From NCBI GenBank assembly GCA_028876655.1, contig JAGWRA010000093.1, positions 1 to 43,530 on the forward strand: 43,530 bases of DNA, given 5' to 3'. Positions 1 through 8,236 of this stretch are shown here, in pieces. Source of the DNA: Acidobacteriota bacterium (GTDB lineage: Bacteria; Acidobacteriota; Vicinamibacteria; Vicinamibacterales; CAVVIG01). Below the pieces are notes generated by a model, which was given only the letters and a program-made list of their open reading frames with translations, did not search any database and had not been told where the DNA came from. Each line of letters begins with the position of its first letter. Position 1 is the stretch's first letter. The position numbers and the translations under genes were made by a program.

Positions 1-337
1 GCACGAGCGCCGCGCGCGCGGCGAGCCCGTCGGCGCGCGCGCGCCACTCGCGCTGCCGGTCGGCCGCTTCGATCCCCTGTTCCACCTTCCGCACGAGCGC
101 CTCGATCCGGCCGATCAGCCGGACCCGCTCGCCGGCCACGGCCGCCGCCTGGATCTCCGGAATCGTCCGCTCCAGCGTCCGGATGAGCGCCTGGCACCCG
201 TCGCAGGCCCGGTCGGCCGGGCACAGCAGGGCGTCGGCGCCCGATCGCCGGGCCTTGTCGAAGATCGTCCGGATCCAGTGCGTGCCGCGCGCGGCCGCGC
301 GCGTGCCGGCCTCGGTCGTCGTGTACGGCTCTGGCAT
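1..337 (-). CDS. Unknown protein, 3' end cut by window edge
   Basis: The frame reads from an ATG at 337-335 and is still open at base 1, giving at least 112 residues. The start is supported by an AGGGTGG stretch about 8 bases upstream on the minus strand. The visible part is soluble, rich in Arg, Ala and Glu, and mostly predicted helix by eye. A short cysteine cluster near residues 39-48 (CPADRACDGC) could bind a metal, but the pattern is not a standard zinc finger that I recognise. It lies on the same strand as the next gene (528-1247) with a 190-base gap that holds nothing I can identify. Function unknown. The coding call rests on codon-like composition and the start context. Confidence 0.55.
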   Translation of the reverse strand, partial: MPEPYTTTEAGTRAAARGTHWIRTIFDKARRSGADALLCPADRACDGCQALIRTLERTIPEIQAAAVAGERVRLIGRIEALVRKVEQGIEAADRQREWRARADGLAARAALV

Positions 338-527
338 ATGTGTGGACCACCCTGACGGAATCGTGCGTGCCGGATCGAATCTGACGGACCGCCGTGGCGG
401 GCCGCTCGCGGCGGATGCGCGCGATTGCGCGGCGGAACCCGCGCAGGCCGCCGGCCGGCCGTGCCCGGGCCGTCACGGTCACCGGTCGTGCATCAAGACG
501 GGTGCCAGCGTGCGGCGTACGGACGGG

Positions 528-1247
528 CTAGCGGCAGCCCTCGGTCGGCGGCAGGGTGAAGCGGCGGACGCCGGTCGTCCGATTGACGGTGATCTCGCCC
601 AGCTCGTTGCAGAGTGCGACCCGGGGGATTGGCAGATGCGACGGGACGGCGCCGGCGTTCTCGCGCGTCCAGAAGTGGACCTCGATGGCCGGCGCGCGGC
701 CCTGCAGCCGATCGACGATCTGCCAGAGGACGTCGCCGAAGCCGGGGGACTCGTTGAGGACGACCAGGTACACCTGGCCCTCGTGGGCGGCGACGCGGAA
801 GTCGGGGAGCGACAGCGGGCGGTCGGCGCCGCGGCTCGGACGGAAGCCGGCGACGATCGCCACCAGGAAGATGCCGACGAGGCCGACGATCAGGAAGCGC
901 AGCGGCCACGGCGATCCGGGCTGCGCCGGGCCGTGGCGCACGATCGGCACGTCGCGCGGCGGACCGAGCGACTGCGGGTCGAGGGCGTCGATGAAGCAGA
1001 CCAGGTGGACGCCGAGGGGGAGCAGCAGGCTGACGAGGCCGATGGGCGCGGCCTGCAGGAAGAGCGCGATCGAGACGACGTACAGCGTGACGGCGGCGGC
1101 GAACCACACCAGGCCGATGACGACCTGCCCCAGGTAGACCTGCCCGCTGCCGGGGACGATCAGACTGCAGAAGGCGGCGAACACCCGGTTCCTGCGTCGT
1201 GCTGAACCGGGCGCGGCCTGCGGTGTGTCCGGAGCGACGTCGTGCAT
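528..1247 (-). CDS. Small multi-pass membrane protein with TM2-like N-terminal motif
   Basis: The protein has about 239 residues. The N-terminal half carries the sequence SLIVPGSGQVYLGQ, which resembles the 'PG.GQ.Y.G' turn of TM2-type and related small membrane proteins. It sits between hydrophobic segments, with about three more segments through residue 120. A C-terminal region of about 110 residues lacks membrane segments and includes DFRVAAHEGQVYLVVLN. I prefer the ATG at 1247 over the in-frame GTG at 1277 because GAGAGAG lies just upstream of the ATG and a TATAGT -10-like box lies at 1281-1276. The pairing of a TM2-like membrane domain with a soluble tail is not one I can link to a function. 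It is divergent from the RND efflux operon. Confidence 0.7.
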   Translation of the reverse strand: MHDVAPDTPQAAPGSARRRNRVFAAFCSLIVPGSGQVYLGQVVIGLVWFAAAVTLYVVSIALFLQAAPIGLVSLLLPLGVHLVCFIDALDPQSLGPPRDVPIVRHGPAQPGSPWPLRFLIVGLVGIFLVAIVAGFRPSRGADRPLSLPDFRVAAHEGQVYLVVLNESPGFGDVLWQIVDRLQGRAPAIEVHFWTRENAGAVPSHLPIPRVALCNELGEITVNRTTGVRRFTLPPTEGCR

Positions 1248-1275
1248 GCTCTCTCTCGACGGACCGTGCTCCCTC

Positions 1276-1281
1276 ACTATA
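1276..1281 (-). promoter_or_regulatory. -10-like box for the TM2-like gene
   Basis: TATAGT on the minus strand, five of six matches to TATAAT, lies about 28 bases before the preferred ATG at 1247. No convincing -35 is visible. The predicted leader would be about 22 bases. Confidence 0.4.
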
Positions 1282-1398
1282 GCGGAAGTCGGGCGGCCCC
1301 GGTGAGCGGATGGGGACGCCCGCCGCGCGGGCGCGGATCGGTCCTGCGCGGGCCGCGCGTGGAGAAGAAATGTGACAACCGGTCCGGCCCGGCTGTTC

Positions 1399-1404
1399 TA
1401 TGCT
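1399..1404 (+). promoter_or_regulatory. -10-like box, nearly leaderless start of the RND operon
   Basis: TATGCT lies 9 bases before the ATG at 1414, and no Shine-Dalgarno sequence lies between them. Normal -10 geometry puts the transcription start at about 1411, almost on the start codon. No good -35 is visible at the usual spacing. Confidence 0.4.
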
Positions 1405-1413
1405 ACGTCGTCC

Positions 1414-4400
1414 ATGTGGATTGTCCGTATCGCGCTGAAGCGGCCGTACACCTTCGTGGTGCTGGCCCTCCTGCTCCTCATCATCGGCCCGATCGTCATC
1501 GCGCGCACGCCGGTCGACATCTTCCCCAACATCGACATTCCGGTCGTCGCGGCCATCTGGAAGTACGACGGCCTCTCCGCGCAGGATCTCGCCAACCGGA
1601 TCACGTCGAATTACGAGCGGACGCTGACGACGGCGGTCAACGACATCGAGCACATCGAGTCGCAGACGCTGAACAGCGTCTCGATCGTCAAGGTCTTCTT
1701 CCACCCGGGCGCGGCGGTCGACCTGGCGGTGGCGCAGGTGGCGGCGATCTCGCAGACGGTGCTGCGCCAGGCGCCGCCGGGGACGGTGCCGCCGTTCATC
1801 GAGGTCTACAGCGCGTCGAGCGTGCCGGTGCTGCAGCTCGGGCTGTCGGGGCCGGGGCTGTCCGAGCAGCAGCTGAACGACATCGGGACGAACCTGCTGC
1901 GGAACCAGCTGGCGACGGTGCAGGGGGCGTCGATCCCGTATCCCTACGGCGGCAAGCAGCGGCAGATCCAGGTCGACCTGAACCTGGCAGCGCTGCAGGC
2001 CCACGGGCTGTCGCCGCTCGACGTCCAGAACGCGATTGCGGCGCAGAACCTGATCCTGCCGGCGGGCGTGACGAAGATCGGCCCGTTCCAGTACGAAGTC
2101 GACATCAACGGCAGCCCGCAGACGGTGGCCGAGCTCAACAACCTGCCGATCAAGGTCGTGGGGCAGACGCCGATCTACGTCCGGGACGTGGCGCACGTGC
2201 GCGACGGCTTCTCGCCGCAGACCAACATCGTCCGGGTGAACGGGCGCCGGGCGGCGCTCGTGACGGTGATGAAGAGCGGGAACGCGTCGACGCTCGACAT
2301 CATCTCGCGCGTGAAGGCGGCGCTGCCGCAGCTGAAGGCGGCGCTGCCGGCGAACCTGCAGATCACGCCGCTGCTCGACCAGTCGCTGTTCGTGCGGGCG
2401 TCGATCGAGGGGGTGCTGCGCGAGGCGCTGATTGCGGCCGCCCTGACGGCGCTGATGATCCTGGTGTTCCTGGGGAGCTGGCGCAGCACCCTCATCATCG
2501 CGGTGTCGATCCCCCTGTCGATCCTGACGTCGATCGTCCTGCTGAGCGCGCTGGGCGAGACGATCAACATCATGACGCTCGGCGGGATGGCGCTGGCGGT
2601 CGGCATCCTCGTCGACGACGCCACGGTCGCCATCGAGAACATCAACTGGCACCTCGAGCAGGGGAAGGCGCTCGAGCCGGCCATCCTCGACGGCGCGCAG
2701 CAGATTGCCATCCCCGCCTTCGTGTCCACGCTCAGCATCTGCATCGTCTTCGTGCCGATGTTCTTCCTGAGCGGCGTGGCGCACTACCTGTTCGTGCCGA
2801 TGGCCGAGGCGGTGGTCTTCGCGATGCTCGCCTCGTACTTCTTCTCGCGCACGCTGGTGCCGACGATGGCGAAGTACCTGCTGCACGCGCACGTCCAGCA
2901 CGACGGCCCGCCGCCGCCCTCGCGCAACCCGTTCGTCCGGCTGCAGCGGGCCCTCGATGACGGCTTCCTCGCCATGCGCGCCTGGTACCGCGGCACGCTC
3001 GAGCGCTGCGTCCGGCGGCGCGGCCTGCTCGCCGGCGCCTTCCTGCTGGTCTGCGCCGTGTCGTTCGCGCTGGTGCCGTTCGTCGGGGAGGATTTCTTCC
3101 CGACCGTCGACAGCGGGCAGTTCAAGCTGCACCTGCGGGCGCCGACCGGCACGCGCATCGAGGACACGGCGGCGCTGTGCGACCGGGTGGAGCAGGCGCT
3201 GCGGCAGGTGATCCCGCCGCGCGAGATCCGGAGCGTCATCGACAACATCGGGATCCCCTACAGCGGCATCAACCTGTCGTACAGCAACTCGGCCCCCGTC
3301 GGCATGGAGGACGCCGACGTGATGGTCGCCCTCACCGAGGACCATCACCCGACGGCGGGCTACGTCCACGACCTGCGCCTGCGGCTGCCGGAGGAGTTCC
3401 CGGGGGTCCAGTTCAGCTTCGTGCCGGCCGACATCGTCAGCCAGATCCTGAACTTCGGCCTGCCGGCGCCGATCGACCTGCAGGTGGTCGGCCGTGACGT
3501 CCAGGCGAACCGCTGGGTGGCGGCCGGCCTGGCGCGCCGCCTGGCGCGCGTGCCCGGCGTCGTCGAGGCGCGGGTGCAGCAGCCGTTCAACCAGCCGGTG
3601 CTCCACCTCGACGTGGACCGGACGCGCGCGGCGATCGAGGGGCTGACGCAGCGGCAGATCGCGAGCAACCTGCTGATCTCGCTGAGCGGCAGCGTGCAGA
3701 CCGCGCCGGCCTTCTGGCTGGATCCGCGCAACGGCGTCAGCTATTCGGTGGCCACGCAGGCGCCGCAGTACCGGATCGCCTCGCTGCAGGACCTGGGCAA
3801 CATCCCGGTGGCGGGCAACGACGGCGGGCCGCAGGAGGTGATGCAGGGCGTCGCGACGATCTCGCGCGGCGACGTGCAGGCGGCCGTGTCGCACTACAAC
3901 GCGCAGCCGGTGCTGGACGTCTTCGGGGCGGTGCAGGGGCGCGACCTCGGCAGCGTGATGCGGGCGATCGCGCCGATCGTGGACGCGGCGCGGCAGCACC
4001 TGCCCCGCGGGTCGCAGATCATCGAGCGCGGCCAGATGGAGACCATGCAGTCGTCGTTCGCCGGGCTGCTCGGCGGCCTCGTGCTGGCGATCGTGCTGGT
4101 CTACCTGCTGATCGTCGTCAACTTCCAGTCGTGGCTCGACCCGTTCATCATCATCTCCGCGCTGCCGGCGGCGCTGGCCGGCATCGTCTGGCTGCTGTTC
4201 CTGTCGCACACGACCTTCAGCGTGCCGGCCCTGACGGGCGCGATCATGTGCATGGGGGTCGCCACGGCGAACAGCATCCTCGTCGTCAGCTTCGCGAAGG
4301 ACGAGCTGCACCGCGGCCGCCCGGCCGTCGCCGCCGCCGTGGACGCGGGCTTCACCCGGTTCCGCCCCGTGCTGATGACGGCGCTCGCGATGATCATCGG

Positions 4401-4602
4401 CATGGTGCCGATGGCGCTGGGGCTCGGGGAGGGCGGCGAGCAGAACGCGCCGCTCGGGCGCGCCGTGATCGGCGGCCTCACGCTCGCCACCGTGGCGACG
4501 CTGTTCTTCGTGCCGTCGGTCTTCGCGCTGCTCCACGGCCGTCGCGGAGCAACCGGCGGCGGTGACGATGGCGAGGCCGCGGTGGTGGCGCCGGTCGAGT
4601 AG
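1414..4602 (+). CDS. RND efflux pump inner-membrane transporter (AcrB/MdtB-like)
   Basis: This is a proton-driven resistance-nodulation-division exporter of 1,062 residues, the normal length for the family. It opens with WIVRIALKRPYTFVVLALL, the usual first membrane helix, followed by DIFPNIDIPVV. The helix-4 relay is visible as GILVDDATVAIENI, whose paired aspartates belong to the proton path of HAE-type pumps. Two long periplasmic loops follow helices 1 and 7. The C-terminal bundle holds ALPAALAG and the relay-partner region around GAIMCMGVATANSILVV. I chose ATG 1414 because the motif begins there; an upstream in-frame GTG at 1372 would add 14 atypical residues. The pump gene precedes its adaptor (4630) and outer-membrane factor (5811), whereas adaptor-first is the more common order. 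Substrate cannot be read from the sequence; drugs or small hydrophobic compounds are likelier than metals. Confidence 0.95.
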   Translation: MWIVRIALKRPYTFVVLALLLLIIGPIVIARTPVDIFPNIDIPVVAAIWKYDGLSAQDLANRITSNYERTLTTAVNDIEHIESQTLNSVSIVKVFFHPGAAVDLAVAQVAAISQTVLRQAPPGTVPPFIEVYSASSVPVLQLGLSGPGLSEQQLNDIGTNLLRNQLATVQGASIPYPYGGKQRQIQVDLNLAALQAHGLSPLDVQNAIAAQNLILPAGVTKIGPFQYEVDINGSPQTVAELNNLPIKVVGQTPIYVRDVAHVRDGFSPQTNIVRVNGRRAALVTVMKSGNASTLDIISRVKAALPQLKAALPANLQITPLLDQSLFVRASIEGVLREALIAAALTALMILVFLGSWRSTLIIAVSIPLSILTSIVLLSALGETINIMTLGGMALAVGILVDDATVAIENINWHLEQGKALEPAILDGAQQIAIPAFVSTLSICIVFVPMFFLSGVAHYLFVPMAEAVVFAMLASYFFSRTLVPTMAKYLLHAHVQHDGPPPPSRNPFVRLQRALDDGFLAMRAWYRGTLERCVRRRGLLAGAFLLVCAVSFALVPFVGEDFFPTVDSGQFKLHLRAPTGTRIEDTAALCDRVEQALRQVIPPREIRSVIDNIGIPYSGINLSYSNSAPVGMEDADVMVALTEDHHPTAGYVHDLRLRLPEEFPGVQFSFVPADIVSQILNFGLPAPIDLQVVGRDVQANRWVAAGLARRLARVPGVVEARVQQPFNQPVLHLDVDRTRAAIEGLTQRQIASNLLISLSGSVQTAPAFWLDPRNGVSYSVATQAPQYRIASLQDLGNIPVAGNDGGPQEVMQGVATISRGDVQAAVSHYNAQPVLDVFGAVQGRDLGSVMRAIAPIVDAARQHLPRGSQIIERGQMETMQSSFAGLLGGLVLAIVLVYLLIVVNFQSWLDPFIIISALPAALAGIVWLLFLSHTTFSVPALTGAIMCMGVATANSILVVSFAKDELHRGRPAVAAAVDAGFTRFRPVLMTALAMIIGMVPMALGLGEGGEQNAPLGRAVIGGLTLATVATLFFVPSVFALLHGRRGATGGGDDGEAAVVAPVE

Positions 4603-4629
4603 GGACGGGGTTCGTCTGCAGGAGTGGGT

Positions 4630-5811
4630 ATGAGCGTCACGCAGGAGCGCACGGAAGGCGGCCGCCGCACGGGCACGCTTGTCGCGGTGGTGGTGGTGCT
4701 GCTGGCGGCCGGCGGCGCGGCCTGGTCGGGCATCGCCTCGCGCGCGCGGGCCATGGAGACCCTGACGCGCGAGACCGACGAGATGGCGATCACCACGGTC
4801 GCCGTCGTCACGCCCGAGAAGGGGTCGCCGCAGCAGGAGATCGTGCTGCCCGGCACGACACGCGCGTTCGTCGACGCCCCGATCTACGCCCGGACCACCG
4901 GCTACCTGAAGGCGCGGTACGTGGACATCGGCAGTCGCGTGCGGGCCGGCCAGCTGCTCGCCGCGATCGACACGCCGGAGGTCGACCAGCAGCTGCAGCA
5001 GGCCCGCGCCGACCTGGCGACCGCCGAGGCGAACGAGCGGCTGGCGCGGACGACGGCCGATCGCTACCGCAACCTGATCGGGACCGACGCGGTCTCCCGC
5101 CAGGATCTCGACGATGCGAACGGCAGCCTCGAGGCCAAGCGGGCGATCGTCGAGTCGGCGCAGGACAACCTGAAGCGGCTGGAGCAGCTGCACGCCTTCA
5201 AGCGGATCGTCGCGCCGTTTGCCGGCATCATCACCGCGCGCAACGTCGACGTGGGCGCGCTCATCGACCCCGGGGGGAACGCGAAGGAGCTGTTCCACAT
5301 CGCCTCCACCGGCAAGCTGCGCGTCTACGTCGGCGTCCCCGAGCTCTACGTGCCGCTGACGAAGCCGGGTGTGACGGCGACGCTGACGCTGCAGGAATAT
5401 CCGGGACGGACCTTCACCGGGTCGGTCGTCCGGACCGCCGGCGCCATCGACGTGGCGTCGCGGACGATGCAGACGGAGGTCGACGTCGCCAACCCGGACG
5501 GGACGCTGCTGCCAGGCTCGTACGTGCAGGTCCATTTCGAGCTGCCGACGCCGCAGTCCACCTTCCGGCTGCCGATCAACACATTGATCTTCCGCGGCCA
5601 GGGGCTGCAGGTGGCCGTGGTCCGGCCGGACGGTCGCGTCGCGCTGAAGACGGTTGCGCCGGGGCGCGATTTCGGGACGTCGATGGAAATCCTCAGCGGC
5701 CTGACCGGTCACGAGTCGATCGTGATCAATCCGCCCGATTCGATCCAGGACGGGCAGCGGGTGCGCGTCGCCGCGCCGGGCGCCACCGCGGCGGCCGGAG
5801 GGCTCATGTGA
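4630..5811 (+). CDS. RND periplasmic adaptor (membrane fusion protein, HlyD/AcrA family)
   Basis: This adaptor links the RND pump to the outer-membrane factor in the periplasm. It has 393 residues with an N-terminal membrane anchor (about residues 17-38). A split lipoyl/barrel-sandwich domain (APIYARTTGYLKARYVDIG and VAPFAGIITARNVDVGALI) flanks an alpha-hairpin coiled coil rich in Gln, Ala and Arg (about residues 115-190). Beta-barrel and membrane-proximal domains follow, including PGSYVQVHFELP. The ATG at 4630 has GGAG five bases upstream; the GTG at 4624 is possible but overlaps that site. The gene starts 27 bases after the pump stop, and its TGA shares one base with the ATG of the next gene (TGATG). 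This implies translational coupling within one operon. Confidence 0.95.
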   Translation: MSVTQERTEGGRRTGTLVAVVVVLLAAGGAAWSGIASRARAMETLTRETDEMAITTVAVVTPEKGSPQQEIVLPGTTRAFVDAPIYARTTGYLKARYVDIGSRVRAGQLLAAIDTPEVDQQLQQARADLATAEANERLARTTADRYRNLIGTDAVSRQDLDDANGSLEAKRAIVESAQDNLKRLEQLHAFKRIVAPFAGIITARNVDVGALIDPGGNAKELFHIASTGKLRVYVGVPELYVPLTKPGVTATLTLQEYPGRTFTGSVVRTAGAIDVASRTMQTEVDVANPDGTLLPGSYVQVHFELPTPQSTFRLPINTLIFRGQGLQVAVVRPDGRVALKTVAPGRDFGTSMEILSGLTGHESIVINPPDSIQDGQRVRVAAPGATAAAGGLM

Positions 5812-7274
5812 TGGGCCGCCATCGCACGGCGCCGGCGTGGGGGCTGCTGCTGGCGGCGGCCTGGACCGCCGGCTGCGCGGTCGGGCCGAGGTACGTCGCG
5901 CCCGCGGTGACCCCGCCTGCGGCCTATAAGGAGACGCCGCCGGCCGACGCCGGGAAGGACTGGGCCGCCGCTCGTCCCGCGGATGCCGTCGCGCGCGGGG
6001 CCTGGTGGACCGTCTACGGCGATCCCGCGCTGAACGGCCTCGAGGCGCAGATCGAGGCCGGCAACGAGACGCTGAAGGCGGCGCAGGCCCGTTTCCTCCA
6101 GGCGCGGGCGCTCGTCCGGTCCGCGCGCGCGGCGTACCTGCCACAGGTCGGCGCAGCTGCCGGCGTGACGCCCGGGGCGCAGTCGGGCAACAAGCCGCTG
6201 CGCAGCCCGCTCGCCCCGCGGACCTACACCGACTACCTCGTGTCGGGCGACGTCTCGTGGGAGCCCGACCTCTGGCAGCGGATCGGGCGGACCGTCGAGG
6301 CAAGCCGCGCCGCGGCGCAGGCGAGTGCCGCGGACGCGGAATCGGTCCGGCTCGCGCTGCACGCCGAATGCGCCGTCGACTACTTCGTGCTGCGCGGTCT
6401 CGACGCGCAGAAGCAGTTGCTGGACGACTCGGTGGCGGCGTACGAGAAGACACTGGAGCTGACGCAGGCCCGGCACGCCGGCGGCCTGGCCTCCGGGGCC
6501 GACGTCGCCCAGGCCGAGACGCAGCTCGAGACGACGCGCGCGCAGGACATCGACACCGACGTGCAGCGGGCGCAGGTCGAGCATGCGATTGCGGTGCTGG
6601 TCGGGCAGCCGGCCTCCACCTTTTCGATCGCCCGGCGGCCGCTGACGACGCCGCCGCCGTCGATCCCGCCGGGTGTGCCGTCGCAGCTGCTCGAGCGCCG
6701 GCCGGACATCGCCGCCGCCGAGCGGCGCGTGGCCGCCGCGAACGCCGAGGTCGGCCTGGCGCAGGCGGCGTACTACCCGCTCGTGCTCTTGAACGGGGCT
6801 GGCGGGTTCGAGGCTGGTTCCATTGGCGACTGGTTCAGGGGCCTGAGCGCGTTCTGGTCGCTGGGGCCTGCGGCGGCCATGACCGTCTTCGACGGTGGCC
6901 GGCGGCGGGCGGTGTCCGAGCAGGCGCGCGCCGCGTACGACCAGGCGGTGGCCGGCTATCGCCAGACCGTGCTCGAGGCGTTCGAGGAAGTGGAGGACAG
7001 CCTGGTCGCGCTGCGGGTGCTCGGCGTCGAGGCGAAGACGACCGATGCGGCGGTGGCAGCCGCACAGCGCTCGCTGGCGCTGGCGATGAGCCGCTACCGC
7101 GGCGGCGTGGCGAGCTACCTGGAAGTGACGGCGGCGCAGACCGCCGCGTTGTCCGACCAGCGGACGGCGGTCGGCATCCTCACGCGGCGGATGACGGCGA
7201 GCGTCCTGCTGATCCAGGCGCTCGGCGGCGGCTGGAACGCTTCGACGCTTCCCTCGGGTAACCCGGGACCGTAG
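5811..7274 (+). CDS. Outer-membrane efflux factor (TolC/NodT family lipoprotein)
   Basis: This is the outer-membrane channel of the tripartite RND system, 487 residues. The N-terminus has a basic start, a hydrophobic stretch and a lipobox ending TAGC (Cys about residue 21), then GPRYVAPAV, the usual NodT/OprM mature start. Two OEP repeats are visible. The first contains WWTVYGDPALNGLEAQIEAG and the second contains LLERRPDIAAAERRVAAANA, the strongly conserved signature of the family. The C-terminal half includes VFDGGRRRAVSEQARAAYDQA. The start ATG overlaps the adaptor stop. The stop TAG at 7272-7274 is also the first triplet of a 7-bp-periodic array. Confidence 0.95.
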   Translation: MGRHRTAPAWGLLLAAAWTAGCAVGPRYVAPAVTPPAAYKETPPADAGKDWAAARPADAVARGAWWTVYGDPALNGLEAQIEAGNETLKAAQARFLQARALVRSARAAYLPQVGAAAGVTPGAQSGNKPLRSPLAPRTYTDYLVSGDVSWEPDLWQRIGRTVEASRAAAQASAADAESVRLALHAECAVDYFVLRGLDAQKQLLDDSVAAYEKTLELTQARHAGGLASGADVAQAETQLETTRAQDIDTDVQRAQVEHAIAVLVGQPASTFSIARRPLTTPPPSIPPGVPSQLLERRPDIAAAERRVAAANAEVGLAQAAYYPLVLLNGAGGFEAGSIGDWFRGLSAFWSLGPAAAMTVFDGGRRRAVSEQARAAYDQAVAGYRQTVLEAFEEVEDSLVALRVLGVEAKTTDAAVAAAQRSLALAMSRYRGGVASYLEVTAAQTAALSDQRTAVGILTRRMTASVLLIQALGGGWNASTLPSGNPGP

Positions 7275-7320
7275 CCCCGAAGCCCGTAGCCTGCAGCCCG
7301 GAGCCCGTGGTCCGTCACCC
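7272..7320 (+). repeat. Heptad array 1 (7-bp periodic, seven units)
   Basis: Seven consecutive 7-base units with consensus GNAGCCC run from the stop codon of the efflux gene to just before the AraC promoter. Units read tagcccc, gaagccc, gtagcct, gcagccc, ggagccc, gtggtcc, gtcaccc. The register is unbroken while the sequence drifts. It lies between two same-strand genes and does not code. Confidence 0.8.
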
Positions 7321-7325
7321 TGCGC

Positions 7326-7331
7326 TATACT
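7326..7331 (+). promoter_or_regulatory. -10 box of the AraC-family gene
   Basis: TATACT (five of six matches to TATAAT) lies 19 bases before the ATG at 7351, directly after heptad array 1. This predicts a leader of about 13 bases. No clear -35 is visible because the array occupies that position. Confidence 0.5.
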
Positions 7332-7350
7332 CCCGCGCAGGATCCCTTCA

Positions 7351-8163
7351 ATGCCGATCACCCGCCTGTTCCCCGACGGCCGGATCGTCCGCTGGCGCCG
7401 CGTGGGCGGGCTCGCGCTCGCGGAGATCGAGTACGCGGCCGGGCAGCGGCTCGTCCCGCGAGCGGGAGGGCATTGGCGGGTCGTCTTCGTCCTGCGCGGT
7501 GGCCTGCTGGCACCCGACCGGGACGGCGCGCGGCCGGCCCCTGCCTCGACCCTGATCCACCTGCCGCCCGGCGCGCCATGCGACTGGCGCGCGGCCGCGG
7601 GCGGGGCGACCTGCCTGGCGATTGACATCGACGCCGGCTGGATGGGACGGACCGGCGCCAGCGGCCTGCGCCTGGCGGCCGCCGAGTTCCGCGGCGGCCT
7701 GCTCGGCCATCTGGCGCGCCGCCTCTACGGCGAGTTCCGCCTGCGCGACGAGGTCTCGCGCCTGGCGATCGACAGCCTGATGCTCGGCGTGGTGGCCGAG
7801 GCGATCCGCCGGCAGGACCGGCTGCGGGCGGGCCGCCAGCCCGGCTGGCTGCACCGGGTGCGGGAACTGCTGCACGCCCGCTTTGCCGAGCCGCTGACGC
7901 TCGACGAGATCGCGGCGACGGCGGGCGTCCATCGGGTGCACCTGGCCCGCGCGTTCCGCGAGTGGCAGTCGTGCACCATCGGCGAGTACGTCCGCAACCT
8001 GCGGCTCGAGTTCGTCTGCCGCGAGCTGGCAACCTCGTCGGCGCCGCTCGCCGAGCTCGCGCTGGCGGCCGGCTTCAGCGACCAGAGCCACTGCACCCGG
8101 ATCTTCAAGCGCCACCTCGGCATGACGCCCGGCCGCTACCGCCGGACCTGCGCCACGCGCTAA
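7351..8163 (+). CDS. AraC-family transcriptional regulator
   Basis: This is a DNA-binding regulator of 270 residues. The first 110 or so residues form a cupin-like sensory domain (HWRVVFVLRGGLLAP and STLIHLPPGAPCDWRA). The C-terminal 100 residues carry the two helix-turn-helix motifs of AraC proteins. The first helix is LTLDEIAATAGVHRVHLARA. The family signature follows as LAELALAAGFSDQSHCTRIF, then KRHLGMTPGRYRR. It lies between the efflux operon and an amino-acid permease on the same strand, so either could be its target. The spacing (73 bases to the permease) does not decide this. The ligand is unknown. Confidence 0.93.
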   Translation: MPITRLFPDGRIVRWRRVGGLALAEIEYAAGQRLVPRAGGHWRVVFVLRGGLLAPDRDGARPAPASTLIHLPPGAPCDWRAAAGGATCLAIDIDAGWMGRTGASGLRLAAAEFRGGLLGHLARRLYGEFRLRDEVSRLAIDSLMLGVVAEAIRRQDRLRAGRQPGWLHRVRELLHARFAEPLTLDEIAATAGVHRVHLARAFREWQSCTIGEYVRNLRLEFVCRELATSSAPLAELALAAGFSDQSHCTRIFKRHLGMTPGRYRRTCATR

Positions 8164-8236
8164 CGGCGTTCCACCGCGCTACGGCGGTTCAATCCTTTCC
8201 CTGACGCTCCCCGTACCCTGCGGCGGGAGCGTCGTC

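Noticed and set aside
493-6453. A stop-free minus-strand frame of almost 2,000 codons opposite the RND operon
   Set aside because: It is Arg/Ala/Pro/Asp-rich without any fold or motif and lies antisense to three well-recognised genes. Long open shadows are expected at this GC content.
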